A stretch of DNA of 46,130 bases from contig JABDCR010000010.1 of the NCBI GenBank assembly GCA_013288015.1, positions 20,437 through 66,566 on the forward strand. Reading direction: 5' to 3'. This document shows positions 26,639-36,021 of this stretch, piece by piece; position 1 is the stretch's first letter; the number at the start of each line of letters is the position of its first letter. The translations under genes and the position numbers were made by a program. The DNA is from Bacteroidota bacterium (GTDB lineage Bacteria > Bacteroidota > Bacteroidia > B-17B0 > Aurantibacillaceae). The notes under the pieces are model-generated. The model did not search any database. It was not told the DNA's origin and was given only the letters and a program-made list of their open reading frames with translations.

Positions 26639-28420
26639 TTAACGGAGGCCGTTATCGAAGTTGTAAATAGCGTGATAAGCCTCTTTATTAGCAGCCATAA
26701 TAACCTTTCTTTTTAAAGAAAGTTTAGGGGTCATTTCGCCACGTTCCACGCTCCATTCGGTTGATAACAGCTGTATTTTCTTAATTCTTTCGTAAGGCGC
26801 CAAATTTTCATTTGTTTTATCCACCTCTTTCATCAAGCGTTTAACAATTTCTTCATTTTTTACCATTTCTATATTTGTGGTGTAGGTAATGTTATGTTTA
26901 ACACACCATTCCTTTAAAAATGGAAACGAAGGGACAACAAATGCCGCAGGGAATTTTTCATTCTCGCCAATAACCATTGCCTGTTCTATAAAACGACTTT
27001 CCTTTAATTTATTCTCAATAAACTGAGGGGTAATATATTTTCCACCCGATGTTTTAAAGATTTCTTTTTTACGGTCGGTTATTTTTAAAAATTTACCGTC
27101 TTCTATTATGCCTATATCGCCTGTATGGAACCAACCTTCTTCATCAATGGTTTCTTTAGTTAAATCTGGGTGGTTATAGTACCCTAACATAACATTAGGA
27201 CCTTTAACACAAATTTCTCCGTCTTCGGCTATTTTTACTTGTACATTACTTATTATTGGGCCAACGGTTCCTATTTTTGTGTCTTCATCTTTATATGTGT
27301 TAACAGCTACAACCGGCGAGGTTTCGGTTAAACCATAACCCTCCAGTACTTTAATTTTTGCGGCATGAAAGACTCTTGCCAAACGTGGCTGTAAAGCAGA
27401 ACCACCAGATGCTATGGCAACAATATTTCCACCTAATGCCTCGCGCCATTTGCTGAAAATAATTTTGTTAGCCAGTTTTAATTGAAACTCGTACCACCAT
27501 CCATTTGCACCATGTTGCTCGTAACGCAAACCCAAATTTAATGCCCAAAAGAATAAAGCTTTTTTTATACCCGTAAGTTTTGACCCAGTAGCCACAATTT
27601 TTTCGTACACTTTTTCTAATAGACGTGGAACGGTAACAAAAATTTGAGGTTTTACTTCTTTTAAATTATCGGCAATGGTATCTAAACTCTCAGCATAATA
27701 AATAGACATGCCTTGGCTTAAATATAAGTAAGACAACATTCTTTCATATACGTGGTTTAAAGGAAGGAAGCTAAGTGCTCGCCATTCTTTATTAAAGGGG
27801 CATAGTTTTTCTGTACCAATAATGTTGCTGATAAAATTGCGATGCGAAAGCATCACTCCTTTAGGGTTTCCGGTAGTACCTGATGTATATATAATGGTTG
27901 CTAAATCATCAGGCTTTATAACGGCTTTAATTTCTTCCAGTCTTTTTTCTTGGGGTTTACTTTTTCCAATAGCGATTAAATCTTGTATAGAACGCGCGCC
28001 TTCAACTTTAGAAAAAGTAAAAATTTCTTTTACGGTAGAACCTTCACAAGCTAATTTTACTTTGTGATACATATCGGCATTTGATACAAAAAAGTACTGA
28101 ATTTGTGCATCGGCAATAACAAATTTTAAATCGTGGTCGCTAATGGTAGGATATAATGGTGTGTTGATAGAAGCAGTTTGTAAACAAGCATGATCAACAA
28201 AATTCCACTCTGGGCGGTTGTTAGATATAAGCCCAATTTTATCCCCATTTTTAATAGCTAAATCAATGAAGGCATAACTTAAATAGTTTACAGTATCAAT
28301 ATATTCTTGTGTGCCATATTTGCGCCAAGTGCCATTTTCTTTAGCGGCAAGGGCATCATCTTTTAAAGGCATTTGCTTTAAATCGGCCAGTAAATCAAAA
28401 AGTCTGGAATTTTCTGTCAT
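26639..28420 (-). CDS. fadD: Long-chain fatty acid-CoA ligase
   Basis: 593 aa. AMP-binding motif IIYTSGTTGNPKGVMLSHRN, then GYGLTETSPVVAVN, GWFHTGDIGIIEDGKF and KITDRKKEIFKTSGGKYI with the ligase linker and C-terminal Lys. This is the bacterial FAA1/long-chain type (starts with DLKQMPLKDDALAAKENGTW). It activates fatty acids with ATP and CoA at the inner face of the membrane, feeding the beta-oxidation operon downstream. The start region is divergent from nitronate monooxygenase, with the MarR palindrome (site 2) 12 bp before the ATG. A second copy of the palindrome and a separate promoter between fadD and marR indicate it is a distinct transcription unit, though read-through is possible. Confidence 0.93.
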   Translation of the reverse strand: MTENSRLFDLLADLKQMPLKDDALAAKENGTWRKYGTQEYIDTVNYLSYAFIDLAIKNGDKIGLISNNRPEWNFVDHACLQTASINTPLYPTISDHDLKFVIADAQIQYFFVSNADMYHKVKLACEGSTVKEIFTFSKVEGARSIQDLIAIGKSKPQEKRLEEIKAVIKPDDLATIIYTSGTTGNPKGVMLSHRNFISNIIGTEKLCPFNKEWRALSFLPLNHVYERMLSYLYLSQGMSIYYAESLDTIADNLKEVKPQIFVTVPRLLEKVYEKIVATGSKLTGIKKALFFWALNLGLRYEQHGANGWWYEFQLKLANKIIFSKWREALGGNIVAIASGGSALQPRLARVFHAAKIKVLEGYGLTETSPVVAVNTYKDEDTKIGTVGPIISNVQVKIAEDGEICVKGPNVMLGYYNHPDLTKETIDEEGWFHTGDIGIIEDGKFLKITDRKKEIFKTSGGKYITPQFIENKLKESRFIEQAMVIGENEKFPAAFVVPSFPFLKEWCVKHNITYTTNIEMVKNEEIVKRLMKEVDKTNENLAPYERIKKIQLLSTEWSVERGEMTPKLSLKRKVIMAANKEAYHAIYNFDNGLR

Positions 28421-28424
28421 AGTT

Positions 28425-28432
28425 AAAATGTA
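28425..28432 (-). promoter_or_regulatory. Candidate -7 box of fadD
   Basis: The minus strand reads TACATTTT, one mismatch from TAnnTTTG, directly abutting the operator at 28433-28446 and 4 nt from the fadD ATG. Regulator binding would block it. Confidence 0.35.
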
Positions 28433-28446
28433 TTATGCGTGCATAA
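28433..28446. promoter_or_regulatory. MarR operator, site 2 (fadD / nitronate monooxygenase spacer)
   Basis: TTATGC-GT-GCATAA, the exact reverse complement of site 1 near marR. It lies in the 62-bp divergent spacer, 8 bp before the plus-strand TATATTTG box and next to the minus-strand candidate box, so one dimer could control both directions. Confidence 0.75.
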
Positions 28447-28454
28447 AAATAATA

Positions 28455-28462
28455 TATATTTG
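28455..28462 (+). promoter_or_regulatory. -7 promoter box of the nitronate monooxygenase gene
   Basis: TATATTTG, identical to the marR -7 box, 20 nt before the ATG at 28483. The operator sits 8 bp upstream, an arrangement like that at marR. Confidence 0.6.
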
Positions 28463-28482
28463 TAACACGCAAAATAATTAAG

Positions 28483-29481
28483 ATGATTTTAGGAAAAAAC
28501 GTTAATGATCTGTTAAAAATCGACTTCCCTATTATTATGGCACCTATGTTTTTGGTAAGTAACGAAGCCATGTTAAAAGCCGGAATGCAAGCTGGGGTTA
28601 TGGCTACTTTTCCTACCCTTAACTACAGAAAAGAAGGCGAATTAGATGCTTTATTAAAAACTTTGGCTGCCTATAAAACTGAAAATATAAAAGGGAATTA
28701 TGGCGTTAATTTAATTGTACAACGTTCGAACCCCTTATATGTAAAACATTTAAAAATTTGTGTTGAAAACAAGGTGCCGTTTTATATTACTTCATTAGGT
28801 AGTCCTAAAGAAGTAATAGAAGCAGCACATGCTTATGGTGCTAAAGTTTTTTGCGATGTAACTAATATTGAGCACGCCAGAAAGTGTTATGAGCTTAACT
28901 GCGATGGCTTTATTGCCGTTGGGCAAGGCGCAGGCGGACATGCAGGGCCAAATCCTTTACAGGTTTTAGTACCGGCTTTAAAAGCTGCTTTCCCTGATAA
29001 GCCTATTGTTGCTGCAGGTGGCATAGTTAGTGGCGCGGGTTTATTATCGGTGCAAATTATTGGCGCATCAGCAGTATCAATTGGCACCCGTTTTATTGCT
29101 TGTAAAGAAGCTACGGTAAGCGATGCCTACAAAAATGCCATTGTAAATGCACATATGGATGATATTGTAATGACCACCAAATTATCGGGTACGCCTTGTA
29201 CTATTATTGATACGCCTGAAGCAAAAAAAATGGGCTACACCCAAAATTGGTTTGAAAAGGCAATGAGCAACAACCCGCGTACTAAAAAATGGTTTAAAAT
29301 GTTGGTACAGGTGCGTGGCATGAAAAAATTAGAGCAATCGGTTTTACCCAATAACTACCAAACCCTTTGGTGTGCTGGCAAATCGTCGGAATTGATACAC
29401 GATATTAAATCGTGTCAGGAAATTATTACTGAAATTAAAATCGAATACAAACAAAAGTTAGACGAACTGAAAAGTTTGTAG
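28483..29481 (+). CDS. Nitronate monooxygenase / 2-nitropropane dioxygenase-like flavoprotein
   Basis: 332 aa, FMN-binding TIM barrel. It has FPIIMAPMFLVSNEAML, YGVNLIVQRSNP, KVFCDVTNIEHARK, AVGQGAGGHAGPNPLQ (with the conserved His), PIVAAGGIVSGAGL and AVSIGTRFIACKEA, the phosphate-binding end. The family includes nitronate monooxygenases, 2-nitropropane dioxygenases and FabK-like enoyl-ACP reductases; the GQGAGGHAG segment fits the first group. Divergent from fadD and sharing operator site 2, so it is probably co-regulated with fatty-acid catabolism. This suggests a role in flavin-dependent acyl-CoA or nitronate handling, but the natural substrate is unknown. Confidence 0.82.
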   Translation: MILGKNVNDLLKIDFPIIMAPMFLVSNEAMLKAGMQAGVMATFPTLNYRKEGELDALLKTLAAYKTENIKGNYGVNLIVQRSNPLYVKHLKICVENKVPFYITSLGSPKEVIEAAHAYGAKVFCDVTNIEHARKCYELNCDGFIAVGQGAGGHAGPNPLQVLVPALKAAFPDKPIVAAGGIVSGAGLLSVQIIGASAVSIGTRFIACKEATVSDAYKNAIVNAHMDDIVMTTKLSGTPCTIIDTPEAKKMGYTQNWFEKAMSNNPRTKKWFKMLVQVRGMKKLEQSVLPNNYQTLWCAGKSSELIHDIKSCQEIITEIKIEYKQKLDELKSL

Positions 29482-29566
29482 GTCAGTTGTCCAGCTAGCT
29501 CCTAGCCTCCCTTCCCTCCTATTTTATTTAATTAAATCAAGTCTTTTAAGTAATCTATTTTACTAT

Positions 29567-29574
29567 TATCTTCG
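29567..29574 (+). promoter_or_regulatory. -7 promoter box of alaS
   Basis: TATCTTCG, one mismatch from TAnnTTTG. Its position rules out the GTG at 29574 as the translation start and supports the ATG at 29598/29601. Confidence 0.4.
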
Positions 29575-29600
29575 TGTGCGCAAAAAAACTGAAACTTATG

Positions 29601-32267
29601 ATGAATGCTAACCAAATACGCCAAACATTTTTAGATTTTTTCCAATCTAAAGGGCATCAAATTGTACCTTCTGCACCCATGGTGGTTAAAAACGACCCTA
29701 CCCTAATGTTTAACAATAGCGGTATGGCGCCTTTTAAAGATTTGTTTTTAGGCAATGCTCCTATTAAATATCCGCGTGTGGCAGATACACAAAAATGTTT
29801 ACGTGTTAGCGGTAAGCATAACGATTTAGAAGAAGTGGGTGTTGACACTTACCACCACACCATGTTTGAAATGCTTGGTAACTGGAGTTTTGGCGATTAT
29901 TTTAAAAAAGAAGCCATTAGCTGGGCTTGGGAACTTTTAACCGACGTTTATAAAATTGATAAAGACCGCTTGTACGTTACTGTATTTGAAGGAAGTAAAG
30001 ATGATAATTTAGCTTTTGACCAAGAGGCTTATGATATTTGGAAACAATTTATATCTGAAGACCGTATTTTACGAGGTAACAAAAAAGACAATTTTTGGGA
30101 GATGGGCGACCAAGGTCCTTGTGGGCCTTGCAGCGAAATACATTGTGATATGCGATCTGACGAAGAGCGCAAAAAGCAAGATGGCAAAATTTTAGTAAAC
30201 GCAAGCCATCCGCAGGTAATTGAAATTTGGAACAATGTGTTTATGGAGTTTGAACGCAAAGCAGATGGCTCGTTACACAAACTACCAAAACAACATGTAG
30301 ATACCGGTATGGGCTTTGAACGCCTTTGCATGGTGTTACAAAAGAAACAATCTACCTACGATACCGATGTGTTTACAGCACTTCTTGAAAAAGTAGAAAG
30401 CCTTTGCAACCATCATTACAAACCACAAGATGAGGCTCATCATAAATCGCAGCAAGTCATAAACATTGCCATGCGTGTTATTGTGGATCATATACGTGCT
30501 ATATCTTTCTCAATTGCTGATGGACAATTACCAAGCAACACAGGTGCAGGTTATGTTATTCGCAGAATTTTGCGCCGTGCTATTCGTTACGGTTACCAAT
30601 CGTTAGGGTTAAAAGAACCTTTTATGTATCGTTTGGTGCCCGTATTGGCAAACCATATGGGCCACGCTTTTCCGGAATTAGTATCACAAAAATTATTAAT
30701 TGAAAAAGTAATTAAAGAAGAAGAAACATCGTTTTATAAAACACTAGATATTGGTTTACGCCGTATTGATAATATGTGTTTAGACATTGTAAACAATAAC
30801 AAGAAAAAAGAAATTGAAGGTAAAGTTGTATTTGAGTTATACGATACATTTGGCTTTCCGCTTGATTTAACTTCGTTAATTGTACGTGGCTATGGCTTAT
30901 CTATCAACGAAAAAGAATTTGATGCTTGTTTGGATGAGCAAAAAAATCGTTCGCGTGCCGCTACACAAGTAAATACCGATGATTGGGTTTATACAGCCGT
31001 ACAGTGGAATACTGATAAAGGCAGAGAAGTAAAATTTGTTGGCTATGAAGAAACTGATGCCGAGTGTTACATTACACGTTACCGTAAAGTAAAAGCTAAA
31101 AATAAAGAACAGTTTCAATTAGTGCTTAACGTTACCCCCTTTTATGCTGAAAGTGGTGGACAGGTAGGTGATTCAGGTGTTTTAATTAGCGCTAACGAAA
31201 AAATGATTATCACCGATACTAAAAAAGAAAACGGGATAACTATACATTTTACAGATAAGCTGCCTGAAAATATTTCATCGTCGTTTATGGCGCATGTAGA
31301 TAAAGCAAGACGTACTTTAATTGCCAACAACCATAGTGCTACACATTTGCTGCACGCTGCATTACGCAAAGTTTTAGGAACACATGTAGAGCAAAAAGGT
31401 AGTTTGGTAAACGAAGAGCATTTGCGTTTTGACTTTTCTCATTTTTCTAAAATAACAGAAGATGAGATTAATGAGATTGAACGCATTGTAAATGAAAAAA
31501 TAAGAGAAAACATTGCATCAGACATTCAGTTAGTTGCTTTAGAAGACGCTAAAAAAACAGGCGCTATGGCTTTGTTTGGCGAAAAATATGGTGATATAGT
31601 GCGTGTAGTTGCTTTTGATAGAAACTACTCAATGGAGCTTTGTGGTGGCACACACGTTAAAGCAACCGGGCAAATCGGTTATTTTAAAATCACATCTGAA
31701 GGGGCTGTGGCTGCGGGGATACGTCGTATAGAAGCCATTACATCTTTAAAAGCTGAAGAGTTTTTCGAACATCAAACACAGCAATTACATCAGGTAAAAC
31801 ACTTACTTAAAAATCCGGCAGACGTAATAAAAAGCGTTACTGCTTTACTAGAAGAAAATCATGCCTTGCAAAAACAATTGCAACATTTTTTGAAAGAAAA
31901 ATCTAACCTTCTTAAAAAAGATTTGCTAACTAAAAAACAAACTGTAAATGGCATTAGCTTAATTGCCGAGAAAATCGAATTAGATAGTGCTGAAGAAATT
32001 AAAAATCTTTTATTTGATTTACGCACGCAGGTAGATAATTTATATTGTGTAGTAGGTGCCGAAGTTAAAGGCAAGCCAAGCATTTCGGTTATTATATCGG
32101 ATAATTTGGTAAAAGATAAAAACTTGGATGCCGGAAAAATTGTACGCGAAGTTGCCAAAGAAATTAATGGCGGCGGCGGCGGACAATTGTTTTATGCACA
32201 AGCAGGTGGCAGTAAATCAGAAGGTTTACAAGCTGCTATAGCTAAGGCTAAAGCGTTTATCAACTAA
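29601..32267 (+). CDS. alaS: Alanyl-tRNA synthetase
   Basis: 888 aa from the ATG at 29601 (an ATG at 29598 and a GTG at 29574 are in frame; the GTG overlaps the promoter box). The protein begins [19 protein letters not shown], as in AlaS. Class II motifs include [37 protein letters not shown] and [10 protein letters not shown]. The editing domain has [14 protein letters not shown] (HxxxH zinc ligands) and [17 protein letters not shown]. The C-Ala domain ends with [16 protein letters not shown]. It charges tRNA-Ala and hydrolyses Ser/Gly mischarges. Its stop overlaps the stop of the facing ABM gene by 4 nt. Confidence 0.97.
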   Translation: MNANQIRQTFLDFFQSKGHQIVPSAPMVVKNDPTLMFNNSGMAPFKDLFLGNAPIKYPRVADTQKCLRVSGKHNDLEEVGVDTYHHTMFEMLGNWSFGDYFKKEAISWAWELLTDVYKIDKDRLYVTVFEGSKDDNLAFDQEAYDIWKQFISEDRILRGNKKDNFWEMGDQGPCGPCSEIHCDMRSDEERKKQDGKILVNASHPQVIEIWNNVFMEFERKADGSLHKLPKQHVDTGMGFERLCMVLQKKQSTYDTDVFTALLEKVESLCNHHYKPQDEAHHKSQQVINIAMRVIVDHIRAISFSIADGQLPSNTGAGYVIRRILRRAIRYGYQSLGLKEPFMYRLVPVLANHMGHAFPELVSQKLLIEKVIKEEETSFYKTLDIGLRRIDNMCLDIVNNNKKKEIEGKVVFELYDTFGFPLDLTSLIVRGYGLSINEKEFDACLDEQKNRSRAATQVNTDDWVYTAVQWNTDKGREVKFVGYEETDAECYITRYRKVKAKNKEQFQLVLNVTPFYAESGGQVGDSGVLISANEKMIITDTKKENGITIHFTDKLPENISSSFMAHVDKARRTLIANNHSATHLLHAALRKVLGTHVEQKGSLVNEEHLRFDFSHFSKITEDEINEIERIVNEKIRENIASDIQLVALEDAKKTGAMALFGEKYGDIVRVVAFDRNYSMELCGGTHVKATGQIGYFKITSEGAVAAGIRRIEAITSLKAEEFFEHQTQQLHQVKHLLKNPADVIKSVTALLEENHALQKQLQHFLKEKSNLLKKDLLTKKQTVNGISLIAEKIELDSAEEIKNLLFDLRTQVDNLYCVVGAEVKGKPSISVIISDNLVKDKNLDAGKIVREVAKEINGGGGGQLFYAQAGGSKSEGLQAAIAKAKAFIN

Positions 32268-32548
32268 ACTCTTTTTACCGACCAAGCTTCCGGCTTATCA
32301 TTAAAAAGAACTTTAGTTTGCTCCCAAACTTCTTTAAATAAATCCGAATCGCGATAAGCCCCTAAAAAAGCTTCTTCTTGCCAATAGCTATAGGTAAAAT
32401 AAATATTGGGAGTGTGTATATCATTCAGTAATTCAAGCTGAACACAGCCTTCAAAGCTCGAAATTTTTTCTTCGTACTTATTGAAGAGGTTTAAAAAAGT
32501 TTCTACTTTTTCCGGGGCAAAACTTAGTTTTACTATGCGTATAATCAT
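32264..32548 (-). CDS. Antibiotic biosynthesis monooxygenase (ABM)-domain small protein
   Basis: 94 aa ferredoxin-like alpha/beta barrel: [58 protein letters not shown]. This matches the ABM/YgiN-like fold (dimeric). Functions in the family range from quinol monooxygenase to heme degradation; the YgiN-type SYW..(E/D)..L..Y..S block is present but no activity can be assigned. It follows the SAM hydroxide adenosyltransferase gene by 3 nt and is probably co-transcribed. Confidence 0.82.
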   Translation of the reverse strand: MIIRIVKLSFAPEKVETFLNLFNKYEEKISSFEGCVQLELLNDIHTPNIYFTYSYWQEEAFLGAYRDSDLFKEVWEQTKVLFNDKPEAWSVKRV

Positions 32549-32551
32549 AAT

Positions 32552-33328
32552 TTAATCTTCAAATTGTATAGAAATATTGAAATCTGTATTCGTGTGCATG
32601 CTTTTTGGGAAGAGCAATTTGCTTGCTTTCTCTCGGTTAATGGCAATCTCTAAATAACCAAAAGTGTTAAACAAAGCCAGTGCCGTGTTAGCACTTACAT
32701 CATCGTAATCGTTCACTATTTTATCAATTTCAACACCCGGTAAATTAATACTGAATTTACGTCCTGCGCTTTCTGCTTCAAAAAAAGTTTTGGTAATATT
32801 GGTTACCACGTTACCAAAATCATCTATATGCAAACAACGCCCAATGATAGACTGCGGTGTAACAGTTGGCTGAAATTGCATTAACTGCACATAATCGTTA
32901 CAAGGTTTTACTGCTTCGGCTTGAGTTATTAAAACCTGCAAAGCCTTTACCATAGCATCTTTTAAAAAGAACAGGCCAGCTTCAAAATCACTTCCGTCAA
33001 AATAAAAAACCTTGGCTTTATGCGCATCGGCCAAAAGGGTAATAAAACCGTTATCTAAACAAATTATTTTTTGGTTGTCTATTTCTATATACAATAAACG
33101 CTTGGCAGTTTCCTGACTTTTAACGCCTACCATGTGAATTGTACCGGCAGGGAAAAATTTGTAGGCATTACCAAAAATATAAGCCGCGTTTGTAAGATTG
33201 AATTTTTCTATATCATGGCTTATATCAATAATGCTTGCTCCTTCAATGCCCGACAAAACAGCTGCCTTTACCAAGGCAACGTAATTGTCTTTGATACCCA
33301 AATCGCTGGTAAGAGTTATGAGCGGCAT
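32552..33328 (-). CDS. S-adenosyl-L-methionine hydrolase (adenosine-forming), DUF62 family
   Basis: 258 aa. LTLTSDLGIKDNYVALVKAA-like start (Asp of TSDLG..D), IIDISHDIEKFNLTNAAYIF, HMVGVKSQ and LDNGFITLL are signatures of the SAM hydroxide adenosyltransferase family (formerly SAM chlorinase/fluorinase-like). The Asp-Arg-His triad of this family is not fully obvious, but VDDFGNVVTNITK (C-terminal domain, adenosine binding) is present (here IDDFGNVVTNITK). It converts SAM and water to adenosine and methionine. Divergent from phoH, 54 bp apart; candidate -7 box TATATTTT on the minus strand at 33345-33352. Confidence 0.85.
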   Translation of the reverse strand: MPLITLTSDLGIKDNYVALVKAAVLSGIEGASIIDISHDIEKFNLTNAAYIFGNAYKFFPAGTIHMVGVKSQETAKRLLYIEIDNQKIICLDNGFITLLADAHKAKVFYFDGSDFEAGLFFLKDAMVKALQVLITQAEAVKPCNDYVQLMQFQPTVTPQSIIGRCLHIDDFGNVVTNITKTFFEAESAGRKFSINLPGVEIDKIVNDYDDVSANTALALFNTFGYLEIAINREKASKLLFPKSMHTNTDFNISIQFED

Positions 33329-33375
33329 TGCTTATCTTGTTAGTAAAATATAAGTAGTGCTGTAAAAGTAATATA

Positions 33376-33383
33376 TAATTTTG
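33376..33383 (+). promoter_or_regulatory. -7 promoter box of phoH-purC
   Basis: TAATTTTG, a full TAnnTTTG match. It overlaps the GTG at 33383, so that GTG cannot serve as the start; the TTG at 33410 is favoured. Confidence 0.5.
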
Positions 33384-33409
33384 TGTTGAATAAAATATAC
33401 CGATTTATT

Positions 33410-34360
33410 TTGAGCGAAAAAACTGTAAACATAGATGCCTTTGAACCTGTTGAGTTGTATGGCGTTAATGATGTAAAGCTAAATGCTATAAAAAAATATT
33501 TTCCAAAATTGCGCATTGTAGCGCGTGGTTTTGAAATGAAATTGATGGGTGATGAATCTGAAATTTCTCGTTTTGAAAAGAAACTGAAATTATTATCAGA
33601 CCATTATCATAAAGCAGGCACTCTTACCGAAGCCTCTATTGACAGGCTACTGGGGCAAACAGGCGATAACCTGCTTGAAAAAAGTGTTGACAACGGAAGC
33701 GATATTATTTTGTTTGGCGTTACAGGCAATGCTATAAAGGCTCGTACCGAAAACCAAAAACGAATGGTAAAATCTATCCTGAAAAATGATATGATGTTTG
33801 CTGTTGGGCCTGCCGGAAGCGGAAAAACATATACCGCCGTTGCGCTTGCCGTTAGGGCTTTAAAAAACAAAGAAGTAAAACGCATTATACTTACACGCCC
33901 TGCGGTTGAAGCCGGAGAAAATCTTGGTTTTTTACCCGGAGATTTAAAAGAGAAGTTAGACCCTTACTTGCAACCTTTATACGATGCCTTGTATGATATG
34001 CTACCACCCGATAAATTAAATCAATATATAGAAAGTCAGGTTATACAAATTGCGCCACTTGCTTTTATGCGCGGGCGCACCCTTGATAATGCTTTTGTAA
34101 TTTTAGATGAAGCACAAAACACCACGCAAAGTCAAATGAAAATGTTTTTGACTCGTATGGGAACTAGTGCTAAGTTTATTATTACAGGAGACACTACTCA
34201 GATTGATTTACCAAAAAACCAATCATCAGGGCTTTTACAATCTATTCAGTTATTAGAAAAAGTGAAAGGCATAGATTTTATTTATTTACAATCAGAAGAC
34301 ATTATTCGTCATAAACTGGTAAAAGAAATTATTGCCCGTTATGATGAAGAGAAAAAATAA
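33410..34360 (+). CDS. phoH: PhoH-family ATPase
   Basis: 316 aa from the TTG at 33410, which gives a start [20 protein letters not shown] that lines up with other Bacteroidota PhoH proteins; an in-frame GTG at 33383 overlaps the promoter and would give 325 aa. The N-terminal KH-like part ([11 protein letters not shown]) is followed by Walker [18 protein letters not shown], Walker [22 protein letters not shown] and [10 protein letters not shown]. PhoH proteins are cytoplasmic ATPases linked to RNA metabolism (YbeZ with YbeY), with uncertain role. Operon with purC 14 nt downstream. Confidence 0.93.
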   Translation: MSEKTVNIDAFEPVELYGVNDVKLNAIKKYFPKLRIVARGFEMKLMGDESEISRFEKKLKLLSDHYHKAGTLTEASIDRLLGQTGDNLLEKSVDNGSDIILFGVTGNAIKARTENQKRMVKSILKNDMMFAVGPAGSGKTYTAVALAVRALKNKEVKRIILTRPAVEAGENLGFLPGDLKEKLDPYLQPLYDALYDMLPPDKLNQYIESQVIQIAPLAFMRGRTLDNAFVILDEAQNTTQSQMKMFLTRMGTSAKFIITGDTTQIDLPKNQSSGLLQSIQLLEKVKGIDFIYLQSEDIIRHKLVKEIIARYDEEKK

Positions 34361-34374
34361 ACAATCAAAAACTC

Positions 34375-35325
34375 ATGAACGCACTAACCGAAACTCATTT
34401 TAAATTTAAAAACCAAACATCCTTCTATAAAGGTAAAGTAAGAGATGTTTATACTATTGATAACAAGTACCTAGTTATGGTAGCATCTGACCGCATAAGT
34501 GCTTTTGATGTGGTTTTACCACGCGGCATCCCCTATAAAGGACAAGTGCTTAACCAAGTGGCATCAAAATTTTTAAAAGCTACGGCCGATATTGTACCAA
34601 ATTGGATGATGGCAAACCCCGATGCGGTTGTAACTGTGGGTAAAATGTGTACACCCTTTAAAGTTGAAATGGTTATACGCGGTTATTTAGCCGGACATGC
34701 TGCACGTACATATAGTAGTGGTTTACGCGAGTTATGTGGCGTTAAATTAGCCGAAGGCTTAAAAGAAAACGATAAACTACCTGAGCCTATAATTACGCCA
34801 ACCACCAAAGCAAGCGAGGGGCACGACATGGATATATCTCGCGAAGAGATTTTAAAGCAAGGCATTGTTAGTGAAGCTCATTACTTACAACTTGAAAAAT
34901 ATACCCGTGCGCTTTACCAACGTGGCACCGAAATTGCCGCCAAACAAGGTTTAATTTTAGTAGATACAAAATATGAGTTTGGTTTAGGCAACGATGGCAA
35001 AATTTACCTGATAGATGAAATTCATACGCCTGATTCGTCACGTTATTTTTATTTGGATGGCTATGCCGAGCGTCAGAAAAAAGGAGAGCCACAAAAACAA
35101 TTGAGCAAAGAATTTGTACGCCAATGGCTTATAGCCAATAATTTTCAGGGAAAAGATGGGCAAACTGTACCCGAAATGAGCGACGAATGGGTAAATGAAA
35201 TATCTACCCGATATATAGAATTATACGAAAAAATAACCGGAGAGGCCTTTGTACGCAACGATGCTAAGGATTTAGCCCAAAGGGTAGAAACAAACATTAA
35301 CACTTATTTACAAACATTAAATTAA
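34375..35325 (+). CDS. purC: SAICAR synthase (phosphoribosylaminoimidazole-succinocarboxamide synthase)
   Basis: 316 aa. [74 protein letters not shown] and [14 protein letters not shown] are the PurC signatures. It joins CAIR and aspartate with ATP, step eight of de novo purine synthesis. Length is as in other Bacteroidota, longer than the E. coli enzyme because of the C-terminal region. Co-transcribed with phoH. Confidence 0.96.
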   Translation: MNALTETHFKFKNQTSFYKGKVRDVYTIDNKYLVMVASDRISAFDVVLPRGIPYKGQVLNQVASKFLKATADIVPNWMMANPDAVVTVGKMCTPFKVEMVIRGYLAGHAARTYSSGLRELCGVKLAEGLKENDKLPEPIITPTTKASEGHDMDISREEILKQGIVSEAHYLQLEKYTRALYQRGTEIAAKQGLILVDTKYEFGLGNDGKIYLIDEIHTPDSSRYFYLDGYAERQKKGEPQKQLSKEFVRQWLIANNFQGKDGQTVPEMSDEWVNEISTRYIELYEKITGEAFVRNDAKDLAQRVETNINTYLQTLN

Positions 35326-35353
35326 AGCATTTTGGTAAACCCAATGCTATTTG

Positions 35354-35361
35354 TATTTTCG
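35354..35361 (+). promoter_or_regulatory. Candidate -7 box of the 118-aa gene
   Basis: TATTTTCG, the same TAnnTTCG variant seen before alaS, 14 nt before the ATG at 35376. Confidence 0.35.
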
Positions 35362-35375
35362 CAAAAAAATTAACT

Positions 35376-35732
35376 ATGGCACAGATACACATTACAGGAA
35401 TAGAATACGTAGAATTGAACCAAGATGAAGTAGAATTTACTTATAAACCCGATGTGCCTAAACTTAAATTAGTAGGTACAGTTTATGAGGCTAGCGAAGA
35501 AAGCGAAGAAGATGATATACAAAGCGTGGTGTTTTTAACCCAAAACCAGCTTAATAAAGTGCTTTTAAATAAAGAAGTTGAGTTAAAAACCATTGAAGAT
35601 GGCAAATGGCAAACACAAAAGCCATTAACTCGCGAGCAAATCAAAAAAATTGGCCTAGTTACATTAGAAAGCGAATATTTAGGTAAATCGGGTGAGCATA
35701 AATGCTACGAAGTAACTAAAGTAGAGCAATAA
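35376..35732 (+). CDS. Small acidic hypothetical protein
   Basis: 118 aa, not recognised. It has no signal peptide or membrane helix. An acidic patch (EASEESEEDD, about 43-52) splits two predicted beta-rich stretches (HITGIEYVELNQDEVEFTYK and GDGKWQTQKP-like turns followed by KIGLVTLESEYLG). It lies 50 nt after purC with its own candidate promoter, and codon usage resembles its neighbours, so it is probably a real lineage-specific cytoplasmic gene. Its stop is followed by the 289-nt gap that leads to the accessory island. Confidence 0.65.
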   Translation: MAQIHITGIEYVELNQDEVEFTYKPDVPKLKLVGTVYEASEESEEDDIQSVVFLTQNQLNKVLLNKEVELKTIEDGKWQTQKPLTREQIKKIGLVTLESEYLGKSGEHKCYEVTKVEQ

Positions 35733-36021
35733 GCTATTTTTAGCGTTATAAATTAAATGCTTTTCAAGAAATTGAGGAGCATTTTTATTTTAGGCCTTTT
35801 ACATAACCATCATACAAATAAGGCATAAAAAAAGCCCCATATTTCTACCTCAATTTTGCAACAGCTTTTGAGGGTTTACGCGGGAAAGAGCAACAAAGGC
35901 CAGGATTCCATTCTGGCCTTTGTACATTTATTAAAAGAATGAAGGGTCAGAAACTTCTAAGTTTTTTAATTTATTGATTATCAGTAAATTAAATTCTTTT
36001 TTTAACTATAAAAGCCTAAAA
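35733..36021. other. Intergenic stretch at the left border of the accessory island
   Basis: 289 nt without a plausible gene. It contains the strong hairpin at 35893-35923 and otherwise AT-rich sequence. No tRNA, direct repeat or integrase remnant was recognised. Confidence 0.6.
35893..35923. repeat. 11-bp perfect inverted repeat (hairpin)
   Basis: ACAAAGGCCAG, 9-nt loop, CTGGCCTTTGT. GC-rich core inside AT-rich sequence. It may end transcription from either side, but no run of T follows on either strand; alternatives are a dispersed repeat or the edge of a mobile island. Confidence 0.7.

Noticed and set aside
29482-29566. Pyrimidine-rich stretch before alaS as a T-box or riboswitch
   Set aside because: No stem pairs or T-box sequence were seen and the promoter box lies downstream of it.
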